A DNA stretch of 64,000 nucleotides from Dinoroseobacter sp. (GTDB lineage: Bacteria; Pseudomonadota; Alphaproteobacteria; Rhodobacterales; Rhodobacteraceae). The translations under genes and the position numbers were made by a program. The notes under the pieces were generated by a model. That model did not search any database. It was not told the origin of the DNA and worked only from the letters and a program-made list of their open reading frames with translations. Positions 38,701 to 48,595 of this stretch are shown here, piece by piece; the first letter of the stretch is position 1, and the number at the start of each line of letters is the position of its first letter. Location of the stretch: the NCBI GenBank assembly GCA_017643385.1, contig JAEPNN010000006.1, positions 124,001 through 188,000 of the forward strand, read 5' to 3'.

Positions 38701-39491
38701 CAGTTCATTTCATAGGAGCTGGTCCCGGCGCGCCTGATCTCTTGACCTTGCGCGGGCGCGACCTCATCGCTGCGTGTCCGGTATGCCTTTATGCGGGCTC
38801 GCTGGTTCCGGAAGCCGTGTTGGCACATTGCCCGCCAGACGCAAAGATTGTGAACACGGCCTCGCTCGACCTTGATGCGATTGTCGCGGAAATCAAAATG
38901 GCAACTAAGGCCGGACAAGACGTTGCACGGCTTCATTCCGGGGATCTATCGGTTTGGTCCGCGATGGGCGAACAGCTGCGCCGGCTGAAATCTGAAGGTA
39001 TCGACTTTACCGTCACTCCGGGTGTCCCCGCCTTTGCCGCAGCGGCTGCGGCCCTTGGCAGCGAATTGACGCTCCCGGGTGTCGCGCAATCGGTTGTGCT
39101 GACACGTACCCCGGGGCGCGCGTCCAGTATGCCGGACGACGAAACGCTGGAAAACTTCGCGGCAACGGGAGCCACGCTGGCAATCCATCTGTCGATCGGA
39201 AATCTGGCGTACGTCATTTCTGCGCTGACCCCAAAATATGGCGGTGACTGCCCGGTTGCTGTGGTCTTCCGCGCGAGTTGGCCTGACGAACGGATCCATA
39301 GGGCAACGCTCGCGTCTCTGGAGGAAACACTCGACAAGGATATCACGCGAACCGCGCTGATCCTCGTTGGACCTGCACTTGCGGCGGATGGGTTTGCCGA
39401 AAGCTGCCTTTATGCACCTGATTATGATCGCCGCTACCGTCCGCAAACGGCAGACAGCCCATGGGCAAGCTGGAGCCATGGCGATGACTGA
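38697..39491 (+). CDS. cobM: Precorrin-4 C11-methyltransferase CobM
   Basis: 264 residues. SAM-dependent methylation of C11. Motifs are [31 protein letters not shown] and [15 protein letters not shown]. Start overlaps the cobE stop (ATGA); the end overlaps the cobB start by 8 bp. Confidence 0.95.
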   Translation: MTVHFIGAGPGAPDLLTLRGRDLIAACPVCLYAGSLVPEAVLAHCPPDAKIVNTASLDLDAIVAEIKMATKAGQDVARLHSGDLSVWSAMGEQLRRLKSEGIDFTVTPGVPAFAAAAAALGSELTLPGVAQSVVLTRTPGRASSMPDDETLENFAATGATLAIHLSIGNLAYVISALTPKYGGDCPVAVVFRASWPDERIHRATLASLEETLDKDITRTALILVGPALAADGFAESCLYAPDYDRRYRPQTADSPWASWSHGDD

Positions 39492-40800
39492 GCTACCGCG
39501 CGGTTTGATGATCTCGGCCCCAGCTTCGGGGACCGGAAAAACGACAGTGATGCTGGGGCTGCTGCGTGCGCTTGCAGAAGATGGTCTTCGTGTTCAGCCC
39601 TTCAAGAGCGGTCCCGACTATATCGACCCGGCGTTTCATCTGGCCGCTGCGGGTCGCGCATCTTTCAACTTCGATACCTGGGCGATGGACAACGGGCTTC
39701 TGGGCGCAATCGCCGCGCAGGGCCGAGGGGCCGACATCGTTGTCGCTGAGGGATCCATGGGCCTTTATGATGGCGTCGCAACGCGCGGGCAAACAGGCTT
39801 TGGATCAAGCGCTGAGACCGCCCAACGCATGGGATGGCCCGTCATTCTGGTTGTCGATGTCAGCGGACAAGCCCAGTCCGCGGCAGCCACAGCACTGGGC
39901 TTTGCGCAATACGCTCCCGATTTGCCATTTGCAGGGGTAATCCTGAACCGCGTCGCGTCGCCCCGTCATGAACGCCTGACGCGTGTTGGGATGGAGCGCG
40001 CTGGTTTGAAGGTATTAGGGTCCCTGCCCCGTCGCGGTGACCTGAAGCTTCCCGAACGCCATTTGGGACTAATCCAGGCAGTTGAGCATCCTGACCTTGA
40101 AGCTGCAATCGCAGGCTATGCAAGTTTCTTGCGAGAAAACGTTGATCTTGAAGCGATCAAGGCGGCCGCTTCAGGCGGCGTTTGCCCTGTGATCGGCACG
40201 TTGCCCACTCCACCAGCGCAACGTATCGCCCTGGCCCGGGACGAGGCATTTTCATTCACCTACCCGCATGTCTTGAACGGTTGGCGGAATGCAGGGGCTG
40301 AAATCCTTCCATTCTCTCCGCTGGCCGATGAAACACCCGCTGATGACGCCGATCTCGTGTGGCTGCCAGGTGGATACCCTGAGTTGCACGCTGGAAAGAT
40401 CGCCTCTGCGAACCGTTTTCTGTCAGGCTTGAAAAAACACGCAGAAACCAAACCCGTACATGGCGAATGTGGTGGATACATGGTGCTTGGCGACACCCTG
40501 ACAGACAAAGATGGCAACCGTCACCAGATGGCCGGACTGCTTGGTCTTACAACAAGCTTCGAAAAGCGAAAATTCCATCTTGGCTATCGCCGCGCGATCC
40601 TGGAAAAAGCCATGCCGGGGTTTGCTCCCGGCGCCGCCCTTCGAGGTCACGAATTCCACTATACAACAATTCTGGACCAGCCAGACGAACCGCTCGCAAA
40701 CGTGTTTGATGCGGACGGAAACCCTGTGCCTGAAACAGGATCGATCCGTGGCAATGTCTCGGGCACGTTCTTTCACTATATCACGCAGGATCAGACATGA
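39484..40800 (+). CDS. cobB: Hydrogenobyrinic acid a,c-diamide synthase CobB
   Basis: 438 residues. ATP- and glutamine-dependent amidation of the a and c carboxylates, the step just before cobalt insertion by CobNST. The P-loop is [13 protein letters not shown] at ~11-23, and the C-terminal class I glutamine amidotransferase has its cysteine in [11 protein letters not shown]. Start ATG 39484 is preferred over 39478 because GGAG at 39472-39475 then has normal spacing. Confidence 0.95.
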   Translation: MTELPRGLMISAPASGTGKTTVMLGLLRALAEDGLRVQPFKSGPDYIDPAFHLAAAGRASFNFDTWAMDNGLLGAIAAQGRGADIVVAEGSMGLYDGVATRGQTGFGSSAETAQRMGWPVILVVDVSGQAQSAAATALGFAQYAPDLPFAGVILNRVASPRHERLTRVGMERAGLKVLGSLPRRGDLKLPERHLGLIQAVEHPDLEAAIAGYASFLRENVDLEAIKAAASGGVCPVIGTLPTPPAQRIALARDEAFSFTYPHVLNGWRNAGAEILPFSPLADETPADDADLVWLPGGYPELHAGKIASANRFLSGLKKHAETKPVHGECGGYMVLGDTLTDKDGNRHQMAGLLGLTTSFEKRKFHLGYRRAILEKAMPGFAPGAALRGHEFHYTTILDQPDEPLANVFDADGNPVPETGSIRGNVSGTFFHYITQDQT

Positions 40801-41513
40801 CCGGCTTTGTAAGCTTCGTTGGCTCGGGCCCCGGTGATCCGGACCTTCTGACGCTGAAGGCGGTCAACCGGCTTCAAAACGCGGATGCCGTGCTTTTTGA
40901 TGATCTTTCCTCGGGTCCGATCCTGACGCATGTCAGGCAGGGTGCAGATCTGGTTGGCGTTGGAAAACGTGCCGGCAGGGCCTCTCCGAAACAGCACCAT
41001 GTAAGCCAATTGCTGGTGGACTACGCCTTGGAAAACCAGCGCATCGTACGGCTGAAATCCGGGGATGGCGGGACGTTTGGCAGACTGGAAGAAGAGATCG
41101 TCGCCCTCAGGGAGGCCGGGATTCCTTATGAGATCATCCCCGGCGTTCCATCAGCGAATGCGGCAGCGGCGGCGGCTGGCATCCCTTTGACCCGCAGACT
41201 GACCGCGCGCCGGGTCCAATTTGTAACGGGCCATGACGTCAGTGGCGTATTGCCGGAAGATCTGAACATCGCGGCACTCGCGGACCCGCAAGCCACAACC
41301 GTGGTTTTCATGGGCAAACGGACATTTCCAAAACTCGCGAAAATTCTGCAAGATGCAGGGCTGCCCTCGGAGACACCCGCGTTGCTTGTCGAAAGCGTAA
41401 GCACACCCGACCAGAATATCATACGCGGCACCATCTCTTCGCTCTCTGAAAGCCTGTCACAATCGATTGGCACGGCGCCCGCCTTGATCCTCTACGGAGC
41501 GTTGGCCGAATGA
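40797..41513 (+). CDS. cobA: Uroporphyrinogen-III C-methyltransferase CobA
   Basis: 238 residues. Makes precorrin-2 from uroporphyrinogen III by methylating C2 and C7; entry point of the pathway. VGSGPGDPDLLTLKA, RLKSGDGGTFGRLEEE and PGVPSANAAAAAAGIPLTRR are standard. A single SUMT domain, so not CysG. Overlaps at both ends with its neighbours. Confidence 0.95.
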   Translation: MTGFVSFVGSGPGDPDLLTLKAVNRLQNADAVLFDDLSSGPILTHVRQGADLVGVGKRAGRASPKQHHVSQLLVDYALENQRIVRLKSGDGGTFGRLEEEIVALREAGIPYEIIPGVPSANAAAAAAGIPLTRRLTARRVQFVTGHDVSGVLPEDLNIAALADPQATTVVFMGKRTFPKLAKILQDAGLPSETPALLVESVSTPDQNIIRGTISSLSESLSQSIGTAPALILYGALAE

Positions 41514-42256
41514 AATCCCTCACGCTTATCGGGATCGGAACAGGAAACCCTGAACACCTGACCGAACAAGCCAGAACGGCAATCGCGAAGGCAGACCTGA
41601 TCCTTGTTCCAGATAAGGGCGAAGGAAAATCAGACCTGTCGTCCCTTCGGATGCATCTCATCTCTACCATCCGACCCTTGGACCAGACCATCGTGTCTTT
41701 CCAGATGCCGGTGCGCGACCCAGAGCTACCCTATCAGAAGGCCGTTGATCTTTGGCATGACGAAATTGCCGGACGTTGGACGGATGCTACCCAAAGTACT
41801 TCAAACGCAGATAATGTCGCCTTGCTCGTCTGGGGTGACCCTTCGCTTTATGACAGCACCTTGCGGATCGCTGAACGGCTTGATCCAAAACCGAAATTGC
41901 AGGTCATTCCCGGTCTCACATCACTACAACTTCTGACCGCGGCGCATGCGATCCCACTGAATATGGTCGCTGATGCTGTCACCATCACGACTGGCCGGCG
42001 TCTCGCAGATCATGGCTGGCCGCAGGGCGTGAACACGCTTGCCGTTATGCTGGACGGACGCTGTGCCTTTCAGACGCTTGAAGACGGCGCGTATCACATC
42101 TGGTGGGGTGCCTATGTCGGTATGGATGAGGAGGTTCTGATTTCAGGACAATTGTCCGAGGTCTGTGACCAGATCATCAGCACCCGTGCGGTAGAACGCG
42201 AACGGCATGGTTGGATCATGGATATCTACCTCCTGCGCAAGCTCAAAGGCGCGTAA
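41510..42256 (+). CDS. cobF: Precorrin-6A synthase (deacetylating) CobF
   Basis: 248 residues. Methylates C1 of precorrin-5 with loss of the C2 acetyl unit; found only in the aerobic pathway. The opening LIGIGTGNPEHLTEQA and the segment WGDPSLYDSTLRI identify it. Last gene of the cob run; 67 bp of non-coding DNA follow before the nitrile hydratase genes. No clear terminator is seen, so read-through is possible. Confidence 0.94.
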   Translation: MKSLTLIGIGTGNPEHLTEQARTAIAKADLILVPDKGEGKSDLSSLRMHLISTIRPLDQTIVSFQMPVRDPELPYQKAVDLWHDEIAGRWTDATQSTSNADNVALLVWGDPSLYDSTLRIAERLDPKPKLQVIPGLTSLQLLTAAHAIPLNMVADAVTITTGRRLADHGWPQGVNTLAVMLDGRCAFQTLEDGAYHIWWGAYVGMDEEVLISGQLSEVCDQIISTRAVERERHGWIMDIYLLRKLKGA

Positions 42257-42323
42257 GAATTTAGGGTTCTCTTGGCGCCTCGATTGCAGCACATTGTCCG
42301 CAATCTATACGGTAGAGTTCACC

Positions 42324-42947
42324 ATGCCCCATGATCATTCAGATGGCCCTGAGCATTCGCATCTCAGCGATATCGATGCACGTGTGCGCGCGCTCGAAAG
42401 CTTGCTTAGCGAGAAGGGCTACATCGACAGCGCAGCGGTCGATGAAATCGTCGACACCTATCAGACCAAGATTGGTCCTCGAAACGGTGCCCATGTCGTT
42501 GCGAAATCCTGGACGGATCCGGAATTTCGTAACTGGCTCGAAAGAGATGCAACCGCCGCCATTCACTCGCTTGGCTACACATCGCGACAGGGCGAGCATA
42601 TGCAGGCCCTTTTTAACAGCGATCAGGTCCACCACCTTGTCGTCTGCACGCTGTGTTCCTGTTATCCTTGGTCCGTGCTGGGGCTGCCACCGACATGGTA
42701 CAAATCCCCTCCATTCCGGTCTCGCGCCGTGATCGACCCGCGCGGCGTTCTACAAGATTTCGGCATCAATATTCCTGACGACGTTTCAGTAGAAGTCCAT
42801 GATTCCACTGCCGAAATGCGATATATTGTTATCCCTGAACGGCCCACTGGCACAGACGATTGGTCAGAAGATGCACTGTCAAAGCTGGTAACACGCAATG
42901 CAATGATCGGCACAGGTTTCGCATTATCACCTGCGGAGGTCTCATGA
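42324..42947 (+). CDS. nthA: Nitrile hydratase alpha subunit, cobalt type
   Basis: 207 residues. Catalytic subunit that hydrates nitriles to amides. The metal-binding claw is CTLCSC (Cys108, Cys111, Ser112, Cys113) followed by YPWSVLGLPPTWYK. Thr in the second position is the mark of Co(III) enzymes, where iron enzymes have Ser. The N-terminus is His rich (MPHDHSDGPEHSH). Start ATG 42324; a weak promoter-like pair TTGCAG/TATACG with 16-bp spacing lies at 42284-42311, which would give a very short leader. The stop overlaps the beta-subunit start. It sits right behind the cobalt-corrin operon. Confidence 0.94.
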   Translation: MPHDHSDGPEHSHLSDIDARVRALESLLSEKGYIDSAAVDEIVDTYQTKIGPRNGAHVVAKSWTDPEFRNWLERDATAAIHSLGYTSRQGEHMQALFNSDQVHHLVVCTLCSCYPWSVLGLPPTWYKSPPFRSRAVIDPRGVLQDFGINIPDDVSVEVHDSTAEMRYIVIPERPTGTDDWSEDALSKLVTRNAMIGTGFALSPAEVS

Positions 42948-43606
42948 ACGGCGCAGCAGATCTGGGGGGGATGATGGGGTTCGGGCCCGTTGATGACGAA
43001 CCGGAATTCCCAAAGTTTCATAACGCCTGGGAAGAGCGTGTGCTTGGCATTATCGTGGCACTCGGCGCCTGCGGGCAATGGAACCTCGATCAATCCAGAT
43101 CCGCGCGCGAAAGCATGCCACCGGCCACCTATCTCAGCATCCCCTACTATCAGATCTGGCTGGAGGCAGCGATCACGCTGATGCGCGCGCGCGGGATGGT
43201 CACGGATGAGGAGTTGCGCAGCGGTCAGCAATTGATTGATCCGATCGCGGTGAAGGCGACGCTTCACCCTGAGAATGTTCAAAAAGTGTTGTATACCGGG
43301 GGTCCTGTGGACAGGCCGGAACAGGGCGAACCTGCTTTCAAGGCCGGCGATACGGTGGTTACGCTGAACAGCAACCCAACCACCCATACCCGCCTTCCCA
43401 GATATGCCCGCGACAAGATTGGTGAGATCGAGCGCATCCACGGCTTTCATGTTTTTCCAGACGATAACGCTCTGGGAATAGGGGAAAATCCCACCTGGCT
43501 TTATAAGGTAAGGTTTTCAGCGCAAACGCTCTGGGGTGAGGACAAGAACCCCAATGACACTATCACACTCGACTTATGGGAACCCTATTTGCGTGCCCTC
43601 GAATGA
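42944..43606 (+). CDS. nthB: Nitrile hydratase beta subunit
   Basis: 220 residues. Structural partner of the alpha subunit. Typical opening MNGAADLGGMMGFGPV and the SH3-like C-terminal half (FKAGDTVVTLN, TRLPRYARDKIGEIERIHGFHVFPD). The conserved Arg in LPRYARDK helps hold the oxidised cysteines of the alpha subunit. Overlaps both neighbours by 4 bp (ATGA). Confidence 0.95.
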   Translation: MNGAADLGGMMGFGPVDDEPEFPKFHNAWEERVLGIIVALGACGQWNLDQSRSARESMPPATYLSIPYYQIWLEAAITLMRARGMVTDEELRSGQQLIDPIAVKATLHPENVQKVLYTGGPVDRPEQGEPAFKAGDTVVTLNSNPTTHTRLPRYARDKIGEIERIHGFHVFPDDNALGIGENPTWLYKVRFSAQTLWGEDKNPNDTITLDLWEPYLRALE

Positions 43607-43923
43607 TACCATCTGACACGCATACGGTCCCCGGCTTCGAGGACGAGCCTGTCTTCGAAGAACCCTGGCAGGCGCAGGCCTTCGCCATGGTGGTGGCGCT
43701 CCACCAGAATGGGGCATTTACATGGGATGAATGGGCTGCAACCCTTTCTGCAGAGATACATGGTCCCACGAAACGGCCCTACTACGATCACTGGTTGGCG
43801 GCGCTTGAAAATATTGTCGAGCAGAAGCGGCTAACCTCGGCATCTGACTTGCGCAAAAGAAAGGTTGCCTGGCACGACGCTGCGGCGCGTACGCCTCATG
43901 GTCAACCGATCAGATTGGGTTAG
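43603..43923 (+). CDS. Nitrile hydratase accessory/activator protein
   Basis: 106 residues, similar to the N-terminal domain of the beta subunit (EPWQAQAFAMVVALHQNGAFTWDEWA, YYDHWLAALENIV), as in NhlE/P14K activators. In cobalt enzymes this protein carries the alpha subunit and swaps in a cobalt-loaded one. The C-terminal KRKVAWHDAAARTPHG is basic as usual. Start at ATG 43603, overlapping the beta stop; an earlier start at 43576 is possible. Confidence 0.88.
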   Translation: MIPSDTHTVPGFEDEPVFEEPWQAQAFAMVVALHQNGAFTWDEWAATLSAEIHGPTKRPYYDHWLAALENIVEQKRLTSASDLRKRKVAWHDAAARTPHGQPIRLG

Positions 43924-44002
43924 ACTAACGCAAAGGTCTGTCTTTTGACGCAGACGATCATGAGGCCGTCAAAGAATTAAGAAATCCCTGCACAGGACTA
44001 TA

Positions 44003-45199
44003 ATGACTGATTTTTCTAAAACTCGCGCGATGTTCGATATCCCTGAGGGAATGATCTATCTGAATGGCAATTCACTCGGACCGATGCCTAAGGTTGCGCC
44101 TGAACGCATGACCCGGTTTCTACAAGATGAATGGCGCACAGAACTGATCAGGGGCTGGAACACCAAGGGATGGTGGATGCAGACAAATACCCTTGGTGAT
44201 CGGGTTGCGAAACTGATCGGCGCTGCGCCAGGAACCACGGTGGTCAGTGACACATTGTCGATCAAGGTGTTCCAGGCGGTCGGGGCTGCGCTTGCGTTGG
44301 TTCCGGACCGAAAGGTGATTTTGTCAGATAACGGAAACTTTCCGTCGGATCTTTATATCGCTCAGGGGCTGATCAAGTTCAAAGATGCGGGCTATGAATT
44401 GCGCGCGCCCGAACCCGAAGAGGTTCTTGCAAACATTACTGAAGAGGTCGGCGTGGTGATGTTGACCGAGGTGGACTATCGCACCGGTCGCAAACACGAC
44501 ATGGCCAAGATCATCTCACGCGCCCATGAGGTGGGTGCGGTGGTGGTCTGGGACCTCGCGCATTCTGCCGGAGCCATCCCTGTCGATGTCGCTGGTCTAG
44601 ACGCAGACTTCGCAATTGGCTGTACTTACAAGTACTTAAACGCTGGCCCGGGCGCTCCGGCCTTCATCTATGTGGCCCCGCGTCTGATCGACCAGGTCGA
44701 GCCTGTGCTGTCGGGTTGGTATGGGCATGAGGCCCCGTTCGCGTTTGAAACAACCTATAGGCCTGCCCCATCAAAGATTGAACGGATGCGGATCGGTACC
44801 CCGTCGATTGCGGCATTCACTCTGCTCGATGCGGCGCTGGACATTTGGGAGGGAGTTGATCTGCAAGACCTTCATGCAGAAACCATTGAATTATCTGAGC
44901 TTTTCATCAAAGAAGTGGAGGCGCGCTGCCCGGGCGTCACCTTCGCCGGACCACGCGACCCGGCCCAGCGCGGCGGTCATGTGGCCCTTCGATACGAGAA
45001 CAGTTATGCCCTGATGCAGGCTTTGATTGCCCGAAAAGTGATCGGAGATTTCCGGGAACCAGATACGATGAGATTTGGCATAACACCACTTTTCATCAAT
45101 GAATCCGATATCTTAGAAGCCGTGAGCCGAATGGAGGACATCCTTGCAACGGACGCATGGAAATCCCCGGAGTATCAGGTGAAAGCGGCGGTGACTTGA
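44003..45199 (+). CDS. kynU: Kynureninase
   Basis: 398 residues, PLP-dependent, cleaves L-kynurenine to anthranilate and alanine (and 3-hydroxykynurenine likewise). The PLP lysine is Lys210 in GCTYKYLNAGPG, with the cofactor Asp in VVWDLAHSAGAIPV. The opening MFDIPEGMIYLNGNSLGPMP is diagnostic. An arylformamidase-like gene follows, so the two cover N-formylkynurenine to anthranilate. No tryptophan dioxygenase (kynA) is in the window. Confidence 0.95.
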   Translation: MTDFSKTRAMFDIPEGMIYLNGNSLGPMPKVAPERMTRFLQDEWRTELIRGWNTKGWWMQTNTLGDRVAKLIGAAPGTTVVSDTLSIKVFQAVGAALALVPDRKVILSDNGNFPSDLYIAQGLIKFKDAGYELRAPEPEEVLANITEEVGVVMLTEVDYRTGRKHDMAKIISRAHEVGAVVVWDLAHSAGAIPVDVAGLDADFAIGCTYKYLNAGPGAPAFIYVAPRLIDQVEPVLSGWYGHEAPFAFETTYRPAPSKIERMRIGTPSIAAFTLLDAALDIWEGVDLQDLHAETIELSELFIKEVEARCPGVTFAGPRDPAQRGGHVALRYENSYALMQALIARKVIGDFREPDTMRFGITPLFINESDILEAVSRMEDILATDAWKSPEYQVKAAVT

Positions 45200-46020
45200 G
45201 ACTGAACCGGCCATGGCGAGAGATGACGCGCGCGGAACTGGAGCGCGCCTATTCTCCCAGCCAGGCTTTGCCAGATCGCGATCTGACACCGTTTCTTGAG
45301 AGATATGAGCACCTTAGCGCGCGCACTTACAGTGCCTTAGCTCATATCGAGACGCCGCAATACGATTTGTTCTTGCCCGAAGGTCCGGGACCATTCCCAT
45401 TGATGATCTTTTATCATGGCGGGTACTGGCAGCAGCTCGGAAAGCGTGATGCAGCCTTTCCGGCCATGGGTGCCGTGGCGCGTGGGGTTGCTTTCGCAAC
45501 GGTAGACTACACGCTCGCCCCAAAGGCCAGTTTGGACCAGATCGTTGAAGAATGTGTAGAAGTTGCATCGAATTTACACACGGATGTGCAACATCTGAAC
45601 CTCGATCCCCAAAAGTTTATACTGGCGGGCAGTTCTGCAGGGGCACATTTGGCAGCCTCGGTTTGCACGCGCTTGGCGGGTCAGATTCCGATCGCAGGCA
45701 CTGTGCTGTTATCAGGCGTCTATGATCTGGAGCCCCTCGTCGAGACCTACATCAACGATGCTGTCGGGATGGATATTACGACGGCCAAGCGCAACAGCCC
45801 TATTCTTGAAAATCTGAGCGCATTTCCACCAAGCATTGTGACCTGGGGCGAAGTTGAGACTGATGCGTTCAAACGTCAGTCCCGCGCCTTTGCGGAAGCG
45901 CTCCCCGACGCCCAGACCTTCGAAACCCCCGGCCGCAACCATTTCGATATCGTCGAGGACCTGACCTCGGACAGTTTGCTGGGCCGGGCTGTGTTCGACC
46001 TGTTTGACCACCTGCCCTAA
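45157..46020 (+). CDS. Alpha/beta hydrolase, probable kynurenine formamidase (arylformamidase)
   Basis: 287 residues from ATG 45157, or 274 from a TTG at 45196 that overlaps the kynU stop (TTGA); the second gives a more usual N-terminus (RLNRPWREMTRAELERAYSPS). HGGYW oxyanion motif, nucleophile elbow AGSSAGAHLAAS and a C-terminal His in GRNHFDIVEDL, as in the AFMID-type formamidases rather than the bacterial KynB cyclase-like fold. It would release formate from N-formylkynurenine to feed KynU. It ends 4 bp inside the convergent FAD-GcvT gene. Confidence 0.8.
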   Translation: MEIPGVSGESGGDLRLNRPWREMTRAELERAYSPSQALPDRDLTPFLERYEHLSARTYSALAHIETPQYDLFLPEGPGPFPLMIFYHGGYWQQLGKRDAAFPAMGAVARGVAFATVDYTLAPKASLDQIVEECVEVASNLHTDVQHLNLDPQKFILAGSSAGAHLAASVCTRLAGQIPIAGTVLLSGVYDLEPLVETYINDAVGMDITTAKRNSPILENLSAFPPSIVTWGEVETDAFKRQSRAFAEALPDAQTFETPGRNHFDIVEDLTSDSLLGRAVFDLFDHLP

Positions 46021-48458
46021 CTGCGCGGAATTTTCATGTCCGGATCGTAACGCGCAAAGTCTGCGACCGTGGCTGGAATCCTGTGACCGAGGCTGTCGAT
46101 CTCGAGCGTCGTTCCCAATTCGGTCTGTGCGGCCTTCACAAAGGCATACGCAATGTTCTGGCTGACACGGTGTCCCCATCCGCCTGAGGTGACGGTGCCG
46201 ACGACTGTATCGCCGGCCATGACCGAGGCACCGGGATGGGCCGGGTTGGCGTCGGTTTCGACCGTTAGGGAGACGAGCCGTGTCGCAGGCGGGGTTTGCA
46301 CGCGCGTCAGAAGCGCCTCCCGTCCGACGAACTCAGGCTTGTCGAGCGTCACGAACCGGTCGAGCCCGGTCTCAAAGGGATCAAATTCAGTCAGAAGATC
46401 GGATTTCCAGTTCAGGAACCCTTTCTCCAGACGCATTGCCTCAACCGCATGCGCCCCAAAGAGCCTCAATCCATGCGCGTCGCCAGCTTCTCGCAACGCT
46501 TTGTAGGCCGCATAGAGAGAGGCATTTGGCACGTGGATCTCGTAGGCCAGCTCGCCTGAGAAACTGACCGCCATAACGGTTGCCGGGGCAATCCCCACAT
46601 AGGCTTCACGCACCGATAGCCAGGGAAACGCCCCGGCTGACCAGTCGCCCCGGCTGACCGCAGACAGAACCGCGCGCGCCTTGGGGCCAGCCAGCACGAG
46701 GATGGTCTGATCTTCCGTGAGAGACCGGATTGAAACATTTTCACCCGACCGGATGTGTTGCGTGAGCCAGTCCATGTCATGCAGTTCAGACGCGGCGGCA
46801 GAGCCGTACCAAATGCGCGCGGGTCCCCTGTCGGAGGCAGGAAGATTGGCTATGGTCGCCTCGGCTTTGATCATACCGTTATGATTCAACAGATAGGCAA
46901 GCCCGACGCGACCTTCCTTCCGAGGCAGACGTCCGCAGATCATCCTGTCGAGAAAGGCTTTTGCGTCTGAGCCCATGATTTCGTAGCGGTTGAAGCCATT
47001 GACCTCGGCCAGACCGACTGCGTTTTGCACGGTGGCAACTTCGGCCGCGACGAGATCGAAGCTTTCGTCGAACTGGAACCCATGCGTGATGTGAAAATCC
47101 GGATCCGGCGCGAAGAACTCTGCCCGTTCCCAGCCATTTATCACCGTGAAATGCGCACCTTCAGCGGCCAGAACAGGGGTCAGCAGCGTTGTGCGGGCGT
47201 TGCGCCCCGCGGGGCGATGCTCATTGGGAAAGTGGAAGCGAAACTCGTTTTGATAATCTTCGATGGCTTTCAGCGCCGTCAGTTCGACATTGGTATGGGG
47301 CCCGAAACGGCGCGGGTCGAGACCCCAGGTGTCATAGCACGCCTCGCCATGGACGATCTGTTGGGCAAGAAGCCACCCATGACCGCCCCCTTCACCCAGC
47401 CCTGCCCTGAGGCCGATGATGCAGAACGCGTTGCGTTTGCCGGGGATCGGACCAACCAGAGGTGCCCCGTCGATGGTGTAGGTGATGGGACCGTTGACCA
47501 CAGTGTGAATGCCAACCTCGGTCAGCGCTGGCATCCGCGCGAAGGCGCCTTCGAGCACATCGGTAATCCGATCCAAATCGTCTGGACACAGGGCGTTGAC
47601 GAAATGCGGATCTATCCCATCCATGCCCCATGTTTTGCAGCCTTGTTCGTAGAAGCCCACGAGCAGGCCGTTCTTTTCCTGTCTGCAATAATAGTCGCTG
47701 ATCGGGCAGCGGATAAGCGGCATGCGATGGCCCGCGTCCCGAATGGCGGGGATATCTTCGGTGACAAAATACTGGTGCTCCATCGACATCACGGGATGAT
47801 GGACGCCCATCATCGCCCCGACCTCATTTACGCGGTAGCCGCAGGCATTGACGACGATCTCACACGCGATGTCGCCCTTATCGGTATGAACCGTCCAGCT
47901 GTGATCCTTGTGCTGGGTAAGCCCTGTGACCGGTGTGTTGCGATAGACCTCTGCCCCGGCCTTGCGGGCGCGACGGGCCAGCGCCTGACAGAGCTGTGCC
48001 GGATCAATATCGCCATCATTGCCATCCCAGAGCCCGCCAATGAGGTTATCGGTTGAGATGAGCGGGTGGCGTCTGGCGCATTCTTCGGCATCGATCACCT
48101 CGAACTCGACGCCCATGCCGCGCGCCATCGACGCGAAGTGGCGGTAGCCGTCCATCTGAGCTTCTGTGTTTGCGAGCCGAATGCCGCCATCCCCGTGGTG
48201 ATAGGTGATGGGATAATCTGCGTCGTCGCGCAGATCTTTGTAAAGGTTGATGGAATGGGTTTTCAGCCCAACCATGGTCTGGTTCATGCCGAAGTTTGTG
48301 ACCTGTGCCGCAGAGTGCCATGTGGTGCCGCTGGTCAGTTCGTCGCGTTCCACAAGGACCACGTCGCTCCAGCCTTCCCGGGTGAGGTGATAGAGGGTTG
48401 AGCAGCCGGCAATGCCCCCGCCGATTACCACAACTTTTGTACTGGATTTCAACGACAA
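46017..48458 (-). CDS. FAD-dependent oxidoreductase with GcvT domain (sarcosine/dimethylglycine dehydrogenase family), second copy
   Basis: 813 residues from a probable TTG start (48458). The frame extends upstream to 48881, but that part is not family-like and overlaps the divergent gene; the AGAGG on the minus strand fits this TTG. FAD motif VVVIGGGIAG at residues 9-18 and GTTWHSAAQ with His48 as the likely covalent FAD ligand; a GcvT domain follows from about residue 440. Similar in plan to the protein at 1748-4153. The substrate is probably a methylated glycine derivative. Confidence 0.84.
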   Translation of the reverse strand: MSLKSSTKVVVIGGGIAGCSTLYHLTREGWSDVVLVERDELTSGTTWHSAAQVTNFGMNQTMVGLKTHSINLYKDLRDDADYPITYHHGDGGIRLANTEAQMDGYRHFASMARGMGVEFEVIDAEECARRHPLISTDNLIGGLWDGNDGDIDPAQLCQALARRARKAGAEVYRNTPVTGLTQHKDHSWTVHTDKGDIACEIVVNACGYRVNEVGAMMGVHHPVMSMEHQYFVTEDIPAIRDAGHRMPLIRCPISDYYCRQEKNGLLVGFYEQGCKTWGMDGIDPHFVNALCPDDLDRITDVLEGAFARMPALTEVGIHTVVNGPITYTIDGAPLVGPIPGKRNAFCIIGLRAGLGEGGGHGWLLAQQIVHGEACYDTWGLDPRRFGPHTNVELTALKAIEDYQNEFRFHFPNEHRPAGRNARTTLLTPVLAAEGAHFTVINGWERAEFFAPDPDFHITHGFQFDESFDLVAAEVATVQNAVGLAEVNGFNRYEIMGSDAKAFLDRMICGRLPRKEGRVGLAYLLNHNGMIKAEATIANLPASDRGPARIWYGSAAASELHDMDWLTQHIRSGENVSIRSLTEDQTILVLAGPKARAVLSAVSRGDWSAGAFPWLSVREAYVGIAPATVMAVSFSGELAYEIHVPNASLYAAYKALREAGDAHGLRLFGAHAVEAMRLEKGFLNWKSDLLTEFDPFETGLDRFVTLDKPEFVGREALLTRVQTPPATRLVSLTVETDANPAHPGASVMAGDTVVGTVTSGGWGHRVSQNIAYAFVKAAQTELGTTLEIDSLGHRIPATVADFARYDPDMKIPRS

Positions 48459-48595
48459 TCCCCCCAACCTCTTTTGGTGAAGCGTGCGAAGCTTCTTTGG
48501 TCTTGGCAATGCCGTTTGCGCCTTTTCACGACGTCTTCGTGACATTTCCCGCCAAGCGGCGCACCATGCCGGGCGAAGCTCTCGAGGAGACAGAA

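Noticed and set aside
47025-48056. 343-codon plus-strand frame opposite the second FAD-GcvT gene
   Set aside because: No recognisable domain and completely embedded in a real gene.
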